Positions 24,387-34,303 of a stretch of 64,000 nt of DNA are shown here, piece after piece. This DNA comes from Chloroflexota bacterium (GTDB lineage: Bacteria; Chloroflexota; Dehalococcoidia; Tepidiformales; Tepidiformaceae), in the NCBI GenBank assembly GCA_026702615.1, contig JAPPBY010000019.1, positions 17,983 to 81,982 on the forward strand, written 5' to 3'. The translations under genes were made by a program, and so were the position numbers. Each line of letters begins with the position of its first letter. Within the stretch, counting starts at the first letter, position 1. The notes beneath the pieces are model-generated. The model did not search any database, was not told the origin of the DNA, and saw only the letters and a list, made by a program, of their open reading frames with translations.

Positions 24387-27300
24387 CGAAGCCGGAAAGC
24401 GTCCTGATCATCGGCTCCGGCGCGATCGTGATCGGGCAGGCGGCGGAGTTCGACTACGCCGGCACGCAGGCCTGCAAGGCGGTGCGCGAGGAGGGGGTGC
24501 GCAGCATCCTCGTGAACTCGAATCCGGCCACGATCATGACCGACCTCGACGTGGCGGATGCCGTCTACATCGAACCGCTTACGGTTCCGACGATTGAGCG
24601 CATCATCGCGCGGGAGCGGCCAGACGGGCTGCTCCCGACGCTCGGAGGCCAGACGGGCCTCAACCTCGCCGTGGACCTCGCGAACGCGGGGATTCTCGAG
24701 AAGTACAACGTGCAGCTTCTGGGCACGCCGCTGGAGTCGATCCGGCGAGCGGAGGACCGGGAGCTGTTCAACGACCTGCTGGCGAAGATCGGCGAACCCG
24801 TGCTCGAGAGCGAGCCCTGCGAAACGGTCGAGGCGTGCGAAGCGGCGGCGGAGCGGATCGGGCTGCCGGTCGTTATCCGGCCCGCCTACACGCTCGGGGG
24901 TACGGGCGGGGGCATCGCCTTCACACCGGAGGAACTGCGCACGATTGCGACGAGCGGTCTGGCTGCCAGCCCCATCACGCAGGTGCTGGTCGAGCGCTAC
25001 CTCGGCGGCTGGAAAGAGGTCGAGTACGAGGTGATGCGGGACAGCGCGGGCAACTGCGTGACGATCTGCAACATGGAGAACCTCGACCCGATGGGCGTCC
25101 ACACGGGCGACTCGATCGTGGTCGCGCCCTCACAGACGTTGACGGACAAGGACTACCAGATGCTGCGCTCGGCGGCGCTGCGCATCATCGACGAGCTCGG
25201 CATCGAGGGCGGCTGCAACATCCAGTTCTCGATGGCGCCGCGTAAGGACGTGCGCGACTGGGAGGGTGACCCGAGCGAACCGCTTCCCTACTTCGTGATC
25301 GAGGTGAACCCGCGCGTCTCGCGCTCGTCGGCGCTGGCCTCGAAGGCAACCGGGTACCCGATCGCACGGGTGGCGGCGAAGATCGCCTGCGGCAAGACGC
25401 TCGACGAGATCCCCAACGCGGTTACGCAGCGCACGACGGCGGCGTTCGAGCCGGCGCTCGACTACTGCGTCGTCAAGATTCCGCGCTGGCCGTTCGACAA
25501 GTTCGCCCTGGGCGACCGGGGGCTGGGCACACAGATGAAAGCCACCGGCGAGGTGATGGCCATCGACCGCACCTTCGAGGGAGCGCTGAACAAGGCCGTG
25601 CGTTCGCTCGAATTCGGGCGCCGCACCCTGCTCTGGGAGGACGCCGCGTGGCGCGACGCCAAGGCGATCGATCTGCGAGCCACCGACACGCGCCTCTGGG
25701 CGCTGATGGCGGCGCTGCGCCGGGACGTGCCGGTCGCCGACCTTGCGACGGAGACGGGGGTCGACCCGTGGTTCCTGGAGCGGCTGCAGCGGATCGTCGG
25801 GGTCGAGCGCCGACTGCTCTCGGAGCCGCTCGACGCCGAGCTGCTGCTGGAAGCGAAGCAGATGGGGTTCAGTGACGAGATGGTGGGACAGCTCGCCGAC
25901 CGGCTCGCTGAGCACGTGCGGGAGCTGCGCCTCCAGCTGGGGATGCGACCGGTCTACAAGATGGTCGACACCTGCGCGGCCGAGTTCGATGCGTTCACGC
26001 CCTACTTCTATTCGACCTACGAGCAGGAGAACGAGGCCACCCCCGAACCGGGCGTCTCGACCGTGGTGCTGGGGAGCGGGCCAATCAGGATCGGGCAGGG
26101 GATCGAGTTCGACTACGCGAGCGTGCACGCCGCCTGGGCGCTCCAGGACGCAGGCCGTCGCGCCATCCTCGTGAATTCGAACCCGGAGACGGTCTCGACG
26201 GACTTCGACACCAGCGACCGGCTCTACTTCGAGCCGCTGGACGAGGAGGCGGTACGGAACATCCTCGAGAACGAGGCGGGGGAAACGGGCGAGACGCCCA
26301 CGAGCATCGTGCAGTTCGGGGGGCAAACGGCGGTGAACCTGGCGGAGCCACTGTGGCGGGCGGGACAGGGGATCATCGGGTCGAGCGCCGAGGCGATCGA
26401 TACGGCCGAAGACCGCGAGCTGTTCGAACGGTTCCTCCAGAACCTCGGCATTCCCCAGCCTCCCGGCGCGGCCGTGCGCACGCTCGAGGAGGGGTTGAAG
26501 ACGGCGCAGACGATCGGCTACCCCGTGCTCGTGCGGCCCTCGTACGTACTCGGGGGGCGGGCGATGGAGATCGTGCAGAACCCGCGCGAAATGGTCGGGT
26601 TCCTCGCGCAGGCGGCGGAGGCGGCGGAAGGGCGGCCGATCCTCATCGACAAGTACCTGGAGGGCCGAGAGGTGGAGGTGGACGCGATCTGCGACGGTGA
26701 GCGCGTCCTCATCCCCGGGATCATGGAACACATCGAGCGGGCCGGGGTGCACTCGGGCGACTCGATGGCGGTCTACCCGCCCGTGCACCTCGACGACGAG
26801 GAGCGGGAGACGATCTGCCGCCACACGGAGCAGATCGTGCTCGGCATGGGAGCGATCGGGCTCACGAATATCCAGTACGTGGTGTTGCCCCGGGACGCCT
26901 CGGGGGCGCCGCAGGTGTACGTGCTGGAGGTGAACCCGCGGGCGAGCCGCACGGTGCCGTTCATCTCGAAAGTGACGGGCGTGCCGATGGTGCAGCTGGC
27001 GGTGCGGGCGATGTGCGGCGAGTCGCTGGAGAGCCAGGGGTACGAGGGCGGCCTCTGGCCGGAACGGAACCTGGTAGCGGTGAAGGCGCCCGTCTTCTCG
27101 ATGTCGAAACTGGCCGAGGTCGACACGTATCTCGGGCCGGAGATGAAGAGTACGGGCGAGGTGATGGGCATCGACAGCGCCTACGAACCGGCGCTGGCGA
27201 AGGCGCTCGTGGCCTCCGACCTGGCGCTGGAGCCGGGAACGCCCGTGCTCCTCTCGCTGAGCGACCGCACGAAGGCGGAGGCGCTGCCGCTCGTGCACGC

Positions 27301-27637
27301 GCTGCACGACGCCGGCTGCGACCTCTACGCCACGGAGGGCACGGGGGCGATGCTGGACGCGCTCGGCATCCCCTCAACGGTCGTGACGAAGGTGCTGAGC
27401 GGCGCCCATCCGAACGTGGTGGACGTGATCGAGGACGGTACGGTTCGCTGCGTGCTCAACACGTCCGAAAACCGGATGACGGGGTCGCTACGGGACGGCT
27501 TCCACATCCGGCGGGCAGCGGCGGAGAAGCGCATCCCCTGCTTCACGTCGATCGACACGGCGCGGGCGGCCATCGAGACGATGCGCGGGACCGTGACGCC
27601 GGCGGTCGCCCGGCTGGACGAGTACGTGGCGCGATGA
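24383..27637 (+). CDS. carB: Carbamoyl-phosphate synthase large subunit
   Basis: A 1084-residue enzyme making carbamoyl phosphate from bicarbonate, ammonia and two ATP. It contains two homologous ATP-grasp halves (NPATIMTD and GGTGGGIAF in the first; [12 protein letters not shown] and [10 protein letters not shown] in the second), the oligomerisation region between them, and a C-terminal MGS-like allosteric domain (about 940-1084; [18 protein letters not shown]). The frame is open from 24347, but the ATG at 24383 has GGAGG 6 nt upstream and gives the standard start [13 protein letters not shown]. The stop overlaps pyrK. Confidence 0.97.
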   Translation: MTKPESVLIIGSGAIVIGQAAEFDYAGTQACKAVREEGVRSILVNSNPATIMTDLDVADAVYIEPLTVPTIERIIARERPDGLLPTLGGQTGLNLAVDLANAGILEKYNVQLLGTPLESIRRAEDRELFNDLLAKIGEPVLESEPCETVEACEAAAERIGLPVVIRPAYTLGGTGGGIAFTPEELRTIATSGLAASPITQVLVERYLGGWKEVEYEVMRDSAGNCVTICNMENLDPMGVHTGDSIVVAPSQTLTDKDYQMLRSAALRIIDELGIEGGCNIQFSMAPRKDVRDWEGDPSEPLPYFVIEVNPRVSRSSALASKATGYPIARVAAKIACGKTLDEIPNAVTQRTTAAFEPALDYCVVKIPRWPFDKFALGDRGLGTQMKATGEVMAIDRTFEGALNKAVRSLEFGRRTLLWEDAAWRDAKAIDLRATDTRLWALMAALRRDVPVADLATETGVDPWFLERLQRIVGVERRLLSEPLDAELLLEAKQMGFSDEMVGQLADRLAEHVRELRLQLGMRPVYKMVDTCAAEFDAFTPYFYSTYEQENEATPEPGVSTVVLGSGPIRIGQGIEFDYASVHAAWALQDAGRRAILVNSNPETVSTDFDTSDRLYFEPLDEEAVRNILENEAGETGETPTSIVQFGGQTAVNLAEPLWRAGQGIIGSSAEAIDTAEDRELFERFLQNLGIPQPPGAAVRTLEEGLKTAQTIGYPVLVRPSYVLGGRAMEIVQNPREMVGFLAQAAEAAEGRPILIDKYLEGREVEVDAICDGERVLIPGIMEHIERAGVHSGDSMAVYPPVHLDDEERETICRHTEQIVLGMGAIGLTNIQYVVLPRDASGAPQVYVLEVNPRASRTVPFISKVTGVPMVQLAVRAMCGESLESQGYEGGLWPERNLVAVKAPVFSMSKLAEVDTYLGPEMKSTGEVMGIDSAYEPALAKALVASDLALEPGTPVLLSLSDRTKAEALPLVHALHDAGCDLYATEGTGAMLDALGIPSTVVTKVLSGAHPNVVDVIEDGTVRCVLNTSENRMTGSLRDGFHIRRAAAEKRIPCFTSIDTARAAIETMRGTVTPAVARLDEYVAR

Positions 27638-28398
27638 TCCGCGAAGAGGCGACGGTCCTCTCGAACGAGCCGTGCTACGAAGGCGGCTACGTCATCTGGC
27701 TCGATGCACCCACCCTGGCGGCGGCGGGACACACGCCCGGACAGTTCGTGATGGTGCGCTGCGCCGCCGAAGGCGGGGATCCGGAGTTCTCACGCGCGTT
27801 CAGCTACCACCGCGCGGAGGAGGGGCGGGTCGCACTGCTCTACACAGTCGCGGGGCGAGGGACGGCCTGGCTGGCAGCGCGCCGCCGGGGGGACACGGTG
27901 TCGCTCTACGGCCCGCTCGGGAACGGCTTCCGGCTTCCGGACGGCTCCGGAAACCTGCTGCTGGTGGCAGGGGGCGTGGGCGTCGCGCCAATGGTCGACC
28001 TGGCCGAGGTGGCACTGGCGCAGGGTCACCAGGTGACGGCGATGATGGGCGCACGGACGGCCTCGCAGCTCCTGCCGGCCTCGGCCTGGCCGAGCGAGGT
28101 CGAGTACGTGGTCGTGACGGAGGATGGGTCGCAGGGGCTGCGGGGACGGGTCACGGAGCACCTCGACGAGTACGTGGCGTGGTCGAGCAGGCTGTACGCG
28201 TGCGGTCCGAACCCGATGTTCGCGTCGATGGCGGAGGCGCTGCGGCAGAACGGACGCCGCCAGCGCCCCGAGATCCTGATGGAAGAGAACATGCCCTGCG
28301 GCTGGGGCCTCTGCTACGGGTGCGCGATTTTCACGCGCCATGGCGTTCGGCTGTGCTGCAAGGACGGGCCTCGGTTCAACCTGTTCGACGTGTTCTAG
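27634..28398 (+). CDS. pyrK: Dihydroorotate dehydrogenase electron-transfer subunit
   Basis: A 254-residue FAD/[2Fe-2S] reductase subunit. An FAD-binding RAFSYHR segment is followed by a GGVGVAP nucleotide motif and the C-terminal iron-sulphur ligands CGWGLCYGC...CC (C-x4-C-x2-C-x10-C spacing). PyrK passes electrons from PyrD1B dihydroorotate oxidation to NAD+. The ATG at 27634 overlaps the carB stop; the upstream open frame is a shadow of carB. No pyrD, pyrE or pyrF follows: the next gene is a coiled-coil protein with its own promoter. The catalytic partner must therefore be elsewhere. Confidence 0.92.
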   Translation: MIREEATVLSNEPCYEGGYVIWLDAPTLAAAGHTPGQFVMVRCAAEGGDPEFSRAFSYHRAEEGRVALLYTVAGRGTAWLAARRRGDTVSLYGPLGNGFRLPDGSGNLLLVAGGVGVAPMVDLAEVALAQGHQVTAMMGARTASQLLPASAWPSEVEYVVVTEDGSQGLRGRVTEHLDEYVAWSSRLYACGPNPMFASMAEALRQNGRRQRPEILMEENMPCGWGLCYGCAIFTRHGVRLCCKDGPRFNLFDVF

Positions 28399-28411
28399 TC
28401 TGACATTCCCG

Positions 28412-28420
28412 TGCTACAAT
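28412..28420 (+). promoter_or_regulatory. Extended -10 promoter of coiled-coil gene
   Basis: TGCTACAAT carries an extended -10 (TGn-TACAAT). It lies 30 nt before the ATG at 28451 and just after the pyrK stop. Confidence 0.6.
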
Positions 28421-28450
28421 GCTTCCCGCACACAACGTGTGGGCGGCAAG

Positions 28451-28873
28451 ATGGCATCAGCGGAACAGTCAGGCGAAACGCTCCGGGATTTCAGCAGCCC
28501 TGCAACGTGGGGTGACGTTGAGCAGGTGCGCCTCTCGCTAGAGACCAAGATCGATACGAGCATCGCGGATGTGAAGACGCAGATGGCAGAGGTGGAGACC
28601 CGACTCGTATCACGCATCGTCGGACTAGAGACACAGGTTGAAAGTCGATTCGGCGCGCTCGAGACACAGGTTGAGAGTCGATTCGGCGCGCTCGAAAGGC
28701 AGGGCGAGAACCGTTCCAGTGGCCTGGAGGCTCGGCTGAGCGAGTTTGAGACCGGACTGGAAAGACGACTGGCTCAACTGGAGGTTCGCCTCACCCGGCT
28801 TTTCCTTGGGGCGGTGGCGGCGGGGGTGGCCGTTCTCGGAGTTCTCGTTGGAATCCTTCAAGCCGTCGACTGA
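28451..28873 (+). CDS. Coiled-coil protein with C-terminal membrane anchor
   Basis: A 140-residue protein. Residues about 25-110 are a charged coiled coil rich in E/Q/R with regularly spaced L/V; residues about 117-137 are a single hydrophobic helix (FLGAVAAGVAVLGVLVGIL), so it is probably tail-anchored with the coiled coil in the cytoplasm. Two adjacent 33-bp DNA units (28628-28660 and 28661-28693, one mismatch) encode the same 11 residues, ETQVESRFGAL, a hendecad step. It resembles DUF1640/apolipoprotein-like coiled coils, but no function is known. The upstream open frame from 28340 is a pyrK shadow; the ATG at 28451 follows a clear promoter. Confidence 0.75.
   Translation: MASAEQSGETLRDFSSPATWGDVEQVRLSLETKIDTSIADVKTQMAEVETRLVSRIVGLETQVESRFGALETQVESRFGALERQGENRSSGLEARLSEFETGLERRLAQLEVRLTRLFLGAVAAGVAVLGVLVGILQAVD
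28628..28693 (+). repeat. Two tandem 33-bp repeats (11-residue coiled-coil unit)
   Basis: The units starting at 28628 and 28661 begin with GAGACACAGGTTGA and end with GGCGCGCTC; they differ at one position. Length is a multiple of 3, so the frame is kept. Confidence 0.9.
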
Positions 28874-28916
28874 GGGCGGGCGTGCAACGACGCGTCCGGT
28901 GCCTGGGAATCGGGGG

Positions 28917-28946
28917 TTGCGTACATACGTTCTAGTGCCGTAGCAT
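28917..28946 (+). promoter_or_regulatory. recA promoter with LexA-like palindrome
   Basis: -35 TTGCGT (28917-28922) and -10 TAGCAT (28941-28946) have an 18-bp spacer. GTACATACGTTC (28921-28932) overlaps the spacer and resembles the GAAC-N4-GTTC LexA box of Gram-positive type with one mismatch in the half-site, so SOS control is plausible. Confidence 0.5.
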
Positions 28947-28975
28947 TGCCATCCAGCACACGGGGAGAGCACGAC

Positions 28976-30046
<1,071 letters not shown>

Positions 30047-30054
30047 GCGGTTCG

Positions 30055-30714
30055 ATGGCCCCGGACGAACGGGACGGACCTCCCCGAGTCACGGCGATCA
30101 AGCGGCGGCCGGAGGGGCCTGCGGTGCTGACCACAAGCGACGGCGAGACCGTCATCGTGCATGCGGAAGCGCTCAAGCTGGCGGGGATACGCGAAGGGGA
30201 CATCTTCGACCACAAGGCGCGAAAGAAGCTGGACCTTGAGAAGTACCGCCAGACTGCGCACAACGGAGCGCTCCGTCACCTGTCGCGCCGACCCCGCAGC
30301 GAGAAGGAGTTGCGCACGTACCTGCGGCAGCGGCGCATCCCAGCGGACATCATCGAGGAAGAGGTGGAGCGGCTGAGGGGGACGGGCCTGGTGGACGACG
30401 AGGCGTTCGCGCAGTCGTGGGTGGGGGAGCGGCAGTCGAGCGCACCGCGGGGGCAGCGCCTCTTGCGCTCCGAGTTGCTGGGCAAGGGCGTTCAGGCCGA
30501 GGTAGCCGACGAGGCGGTGTTGTCGGTCGACGACCGGACGGCCGCCCTGGCGGTGGCGCGGGGCCGGGCGCACCGATTGGCGGACCTCGAATTCCGGGTG
30601 TTCAGCCAGCGGCTCGGGGGCTTCCTGCGGCGTCGCGGGTTCGCGTACGACGACATCGAGGAGGCGGTGCGAACCGTCTGGAACGAGACAGCACCGGAGT
30701 CGGAGCGGCGGTAA
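30055..30714 (+). CDS. recX: Regulatory protein RecX
   Basis: A 219-residue helical-repeat protein. By family it binds RecA filaments and limits RecA activity. The RecX core is clear from LRHLSRRPRSEKELRTYLRQRRI through GLVDDEAFAQSWV to FLRRRGFAYDDIEEAV. A roughly 65-residue N-terminal extension (GPAVLTTSDGETVIVHAEALKLAGIREGD) precedes it, as in several Gram-positive homologues. It lies 8 bp after recA and is surely co-transcribed. Confidence 0.93.
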   Translation: MAPDERDGPPRVTAIKRRPEGPAVLTTSDGETVIVHAEALKLAGIREGDIFDHKARKKLDLEKYRQTAHNGALRHLSRRPRSEKELRTYLRQRRIPADIIEEEVERLRGTGLVDDEAFAQSWVGERQSSAPRGQRLLRSELLGKGVQAEVADEAVLSVDDRTAALAVARGRAHRLADLEFRVFSQRLGGFLRRRGFAYDDIEEAVRTVWNETAPESERR

Positions 30715-30754
30715 GGGCACGTCCCCTGGCGGCGCTCATTGCATCGCGAAAGTT

Positions 30755-30784
30755 TTGACGGGTTCTTGGCAAGACACGTACCAT
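30755..30784 (+). promoter_or_regulatory. Promoter of rny
   Basis: -35 TTGACG (30755-30760) and -10 TACCAT (30779-30784), spacer 18 bp. The start codon at 30855 leaves a leader of about 65 nt. Confidence 0.6.
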
Positions 30785-30854
30785 CGCCGCAGAGCGGCGC
30801 ACCGCCGCTTTGGGAACACGATGTCGCAACTTGCGATTCACCTGGAGCAAGACC

Positions 30855-32384
30855 ATGCCGGCGATCATTGCCGTTGTCGCCGGCCTCGTGGGCATTCTGA
30901 TCGGGATCGGCGTGGGCTACGTCCTGCGCCGCCGCTCTGCGCAACACTCATTGCAGCAGGCGGAGGAGGACGCCCGGCAGATACTCTCTGAGGCCGAAAC
31001 CAAGAGCCGCGAGCTTGAGCTGGAAACCAAGGAGGAGGCGCTCAAGCTCAGAAACGAAGCAGAAGCCAATATTCGCGAGTGGCGTTCGGAGCTCTCGCGG
31101 ACGGAAAACCGCCTCTCCCAGCGCGAGGAGAACCTCGACCGCAAGGCCGAGGGGATTGATTCGCGCGAAATTGCCCTGCAGGACCGGTCGGAGGCGCTAC
31201 GCGCTTCCGAGGAAGACATGGCGGAGTTGCGTGCGGAGCAGGAGCGCGCCATCGAGCGCGTCAGCGGGCTGAGCCGCGAAGAGGCTCGCGAACAGCTTCT
31301 CGCCGCCGTGGATGATGAAATCCGGGACGAAGCAAGCCGCCGCGTTCGAGAGATGGAGCGCGAAGCGGAGCAGACCGCGGCGACGCGCGCCCGCGACGTC
31401 ATTGCCACGGCGATCCAGCGGTACGCAGGCGAGGTGACCGCGGAGACAACCGTCTCCGTCGTGCCCATCGGCAGCGATGACATGAAGGGCCGCATCATCG
31501 GGCGCGAGGGGCGCAACATCCGCGCCATCGAGGCCGCGACGGGCGTCGACCTGATCATCGACGACACGCCCGACGCCGTGACGATCAGCTCGTTCGACCC
31601 GGTGAGGCGCGAGGTAGCGCGGGTGGCGCTTGCCGGCCTTGTACAGGACGGCCGCATCCACCCGACCCGCATCGAAGAGGCGGTCTCGAAGGCGCAGCGC
31701 AACGTCGAAACGACCATGGCCGAATCGGCGGAGGCCGCAGCCGCCGAGGCGGACGTGCTCAACCTGCACCCAGAGGTGATGAAGACCCTCGGGCGATTGC
31801 GGTACCGCACGAGCTACGGCCAAAACGTCATGCGCCACTCCGTGGAGACGGCGCACATCGCGGCGATGATCGCGCGGGAGGTGGGCGCCGACGAGGACAT
31901 CGCGCGCGCCGGTGGCTTCCTGCACGACCTCGGCAAGGCCGTCGACCACGAGGTCGAAGGGACGCACGCCCTCATCGGGGCGGACATCGCGCGGCGCTAC
32001 CGCATCCGCGAGGAGGTCGCGCACTGCATCGAGGCGCACCACGAGGAGGTCGAGCTCGGCACGGTGGAGGCCGTGATCGTGCAGATGGCGGACGCCATCA
32101 GCGGCGGGCGCCCCGGCGCGCGGCGCGAATCGCTCGACAGCTACGTGAAGCGGCTCGAGACGCTTGAAGAGATCGCGAAGGACCAGAAGGGCGTGGAGCA
32201 GGCGTTCGCCATCCAGGCGGGCCGCGAGCTCCGCATCGTTGTCAGCCCCGAGCAGGTCGACGACCTCGAATCGATGCGCATCGCGCGCGACGTGAGCCAG
32301 AAGATCGAGGAGAGCGTCGACTACCCGGGACAGATCAAGGTGACCGTCGTGCGGGAGACGCGCGCGACGGAGTACGCGCGTTAG
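30855..32384 (+). CDS. rny: Ribonuclease Y
   Basis: A 509-residue membrane-anchored endoribonuclease that starts mRNA decay. Order: N-terminal transmembrane helix (about 3-22); long coiled coil (about 30-195); KH domain with GRIIGREGRNIR at about 212-223; HD domain with His328 and HD at 357-358 (HDLGK). The frame opens at 30810, but GGAG 7 nt before the ATG at 30855 and the hydrophobic N-terminus place the start there. The length is usual. It is followed 8 bp later by a PHP gene. Confidence 0.96.
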   Translation: MPAIIAVVAGLVGILIGIGVGYVLRRRSAQHSLQQAEEDARQILSEAETKSRELELETKEEALKLRNEAEANIREWRSELSRTENRLSQREENLDRKAEGIDSREIALQDRSEALRASEEDMAELRAEQERAIERVSGLSREEAREQLLAAVDDEIRDEASRRVREMEREAEQTAATRARDVIATAIQRYAGEVTAETTVSVVPIGSDDMKGRIIGREGRNIRAIEAATGVDLIIDDTPDAVTISSFDPVRREVARVALAGLVQDGRIHPTRIEEAVSKAQRNVETTMAESAEAAAAEADVLNLHPEVMKTLGRLRYRTSYGQNVMRHSVETAHIAAMIAREVGADEDIARAGGFLHDLGKAVDHEVEGTHALIGADIARRYRIREEVAHCIEAHHEEVELGTVEAVIVQMADAISGGRPGARRESLDSYVKRLETLEEIAKDQKGVEQAFAIQAGRELRIVVSPEQVDDLESMRIARDVSQKIEESVDYPGQIKVTVVRETRATEYAR

Positions 32385-32392
32385 GCGGCAAC

Positions 32393-33256
32393 GTGGCGAT
32401 CGGCGACTTCCACATGCACAGCACCGCCTCCGACGGCGTGCACAGCCCTACGTGGGTGATGGAAACAGCGGCGGCGAACGGCGTACGTACGCTTGCGTTG
32501 ACCGACCACGACACGACTGAAGGGTTGGAGGAAGCGGGCGCCGCCGCGGAGCGGGTTGGACTGCGTCTCATCTCCGGGATCGAGCTGAGCGTGGACATCG
32601 ACGAGGCGGATGCACACCTGCTCGGCTTCGGGTTCGACGTCGGGCACGGGCCGCTGCAGGCGTACCTGAGCGAGCAGCGGGAGGGCCGGGTGGGGCGCAT
32701 GAAGCGCATGGTGCGAGTGCTGGGCGAACACGGCGTCACGCTGGATGTCGAGCGAGTGCAGGAGATCGCCGGTGATGCGAGCGTCGGGCGGCCCCACGTG
32801 GCGCGCGCGCTCGTCGAGGCGGGGTACGTCGAGAGCGTGGCCGAGGCGTTCAGCACCTGGCTCGGCGACGGCAAGCCCGCCCACATCACCCGCGACCGGC
32901 TGACGCCGGCGGAAGCGATCGCACTGCTGCACGAAGCGGGCGGGGCGGTCTTCGTGGCGCATCCCATCTACCTCGGGGAAAACTACGGGGAACGCGTGGC
33001 CGAACTCACAGGGATGGGACTCGACGGTATCGAGACCTACTACAAGTTCTACGACGCGGAAACCATAGCCACGCACGAAGCGCTCTCGGAGAAGCTCGGA
33101 CTGGCCCGCTCGGGTGGGAGCGACTACCACGGGCTGGGCAATGCGAACGACCGCGAAATCGGCGACATCCCCTTCGAGGACAGCGCCGTCGGAGAGTTCG
33201 TGGCCTTCCTCGAAGAGCGCGCGGTCCCCGGGCTCGCGCGGGCAGGAGCATCGTGA
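32393..33256 (+). CDS. PHP-domain phosphoesterase (TrpH/RNase AM-like)
   Basis: A 287-residue polymerase-and-histidinol-phosphatase fold protein. Metal ligands are seen in DFHMHSTASDG, LTDHDT, GIELS, VAHP and SGGSDYHG. The nearest known role is the TrpH/YciV type: 5'-3' exonuclease on short RNA or 3',5'-bisphosphate nucleotidase. Its place right after rny (8 bp) suits an RNA-turnover role, which is inference. It starts with GTG. The stop overlaps the fabZ start region (GTGA). Confidence 0.88.
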   Translation: MAIGDFHMHSTASDGVHSPTWVMETAAANGVRTLALTDHDTTEGLEEAGAAAERVGLRLISGIELSVDIDEADAHLLGFGFDVGHGPLQAYLSEQREGRVGRMKRMVRVLGEHGVTLDVERVQEIAGDASVGRPHVARALVEAGYVESVAEAFSTWLGDGKPAHITRDRLTPAEAIALLHEAGGAVFVAHPIYLGENYGERVAELTGMGLDGIETYYKFYDAETIATHEALSEKLGLARSGGSDYHGLGNANDREIGDIPFEDSAVGEFVAFLEERAVPGLARAGAS

Positions 33257-33705
33257 TGGACGTGAACCTGGGCGCCGACGAGATTGAGCAGATCATCCCC
33301 CACCGCTACCCGATGCTGCTGGTCGACCGGATGGTCGAAATCGAGGACGGCGCGCGCGGCGTCGGCATCAAGAGCGTGACGGCGAACGAGTGGTTCTTCG
33401 AGGGGCACTTCCCCGGGAACCGGGTGATGCCCGGCGTGCTCATCGTGGAGGCGCTGGCGCAGGTGGCGGCGATCACGCTGCTGCGGGACGTGGACCAGGC
33501 GGGGAAGATCCCAATGTTCGGGGGCATCGAGAAGATGCGTTTCCGGCGCCCCGTGACTCCGGGCGACCAGCTGCGGCTGTCGTTCACGCTGGAGCGGATG
33601 CGGGGGCCGGTGGGGCGCGGGGCGGTCGAGGCGAGCGTCGACGGGCAGGTGGTGGCGGACGGCACGATCTCGTTCGCGCTGGTGGAGAACCCGACCGGCC
33701 AGTAG
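33256..33705 (+). CDS. fabZ: 3-hydroxyacyl-ACP dehydratase FabZ
   Basis: A 149-residue hot-dog-fold dehydratase of type II fatty acid synthesis. The catalytic pair is His51 in GHFPG and Glu65 in PGVLIVEALAQ; PHRYPMLLVDR at 15-25 is typical. Either the GTG at 33253 or the ATG at 33256 could be used; the ATG is taken. It overlaps the PHP gene, so it is co-translated. No other fab or lpx genes are adjacent. Confidence 0.95.
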   Translation: MDVNLGADEIEQIIPHRYPMLLVDRMVEIEDGARGVGIKSVTANEWFFEGHFPGNRVMPGVLIVEALAQVAAITLLRDVDQAGKIPMFGGIEKMRFRRPVTPGDQLRLSFTLERMRGPVGRGAVEASVDGQVVADGTISFALVENPTGQ

Positions 33706-33757
33706 GGCTGCTCACACCCCCTCACGGTCCGTTACCGGAGGCGTCCGGGGCGTCTGC

Positions 33758-33763
33758 TAGCAT
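33758..33763 (+). promoter_or_regulatory. -10 element, leaderless layout, zinc-ribbon membrane protein
   Basis: TAGCAT, then 7 nt, then the ATG at 33771. An upstream in-frame ATG at 33762 lies inside the hexamer and is unlikely to be used. Confidence 0.5.
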
Positions 33764-33770
33764 GGAATCG

Positions 33771-34253
33771 ATGCCCGAAACGGTGGAGTGCCCCTGCAAC
33801 GCCAGGGTCCAGACCGCCCTGCGCTGCAGCCGCTGCGAAGCCCCGATCTGCCCGTCCTGCCTGGTCCAATCGCCCGTAGGGGCGCGCTGTCTCGACTGCG
33901 CCCAGGTGGTTCGTGCGCCCATGTACGTGCTGTCCGGCCAGAACATGCTGCGGGCGGGGCTGGCGTCGGTCGTGGGCGGGGTGGTGATGGGCCTTCTCTG
34001 GGCGCTCATCCTGTTGCCGTTCACACGAGGGTTCTTCGCGCTCATCGTGGGGGTGGCGCTGGGCTACGGATTCACGCGGCTGCTGGAGTTCGCGACGGGC
34101 GGGAAGCGCGGTCCGGGGATGGTGGGATTCGCGATCGGCGGGATCGTGCTGGCGTGGGTGGTGCTGATCCTGTTCGGCGGGCAGCACTTCGCGCTGTGGG
34201 GGCTGGTGGCGGCGGGTATCGGGGTCTGGTTCGCGTACCAGAACCTGCGGTAA
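33771..34253 (+). CDS. B-box-like zinc-ribbon membrane protein
   Basis: A 160-residue protein. Four Cys pairs at C7/C9, C19/C22, C27/C30 and C40/C43 form a treble-clef or B-box-like zinc site. It is followed by four to five hydrophobic segments (about 59-83, 87-103, 118-137, 140-157). Similar rhomboid-less B-box membrane proteins occur in Chloroflexota and Actinobacteria; the function is unknown, and a protein-binding role of the zinc domain is a guess. It is the last plus-strand gene before the convergent protease gene. Confidence 0.72.
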   Translation: MPETVECPCNARVQTALRCSRCEAPICPSCLVQSPVGARCLDCAQVVRAPMYVLSGQNMLRAGLASVVGGVVMGLLWALILLPFTRGFFALIVGVALGYGFTRLLEFATGGKRGPGMVGFAIGGIVLAWVVLILFGGQHFALWGLVAAGIGVWFAYQNLR

Positions 34254-34303
34254 CGCACAGGCTTTCGTCTACTGTGAACAGCCGCTCTGTGGCTCCCGAT
34301 AGG

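Noticed and set aside
28340..28450. Longer N-terminus for the coiled-coil protein
   Set aside because: The extension overlaps the pyrK 3' end in another frame, and a promoter lies at 28412-28420, downstream of that start.
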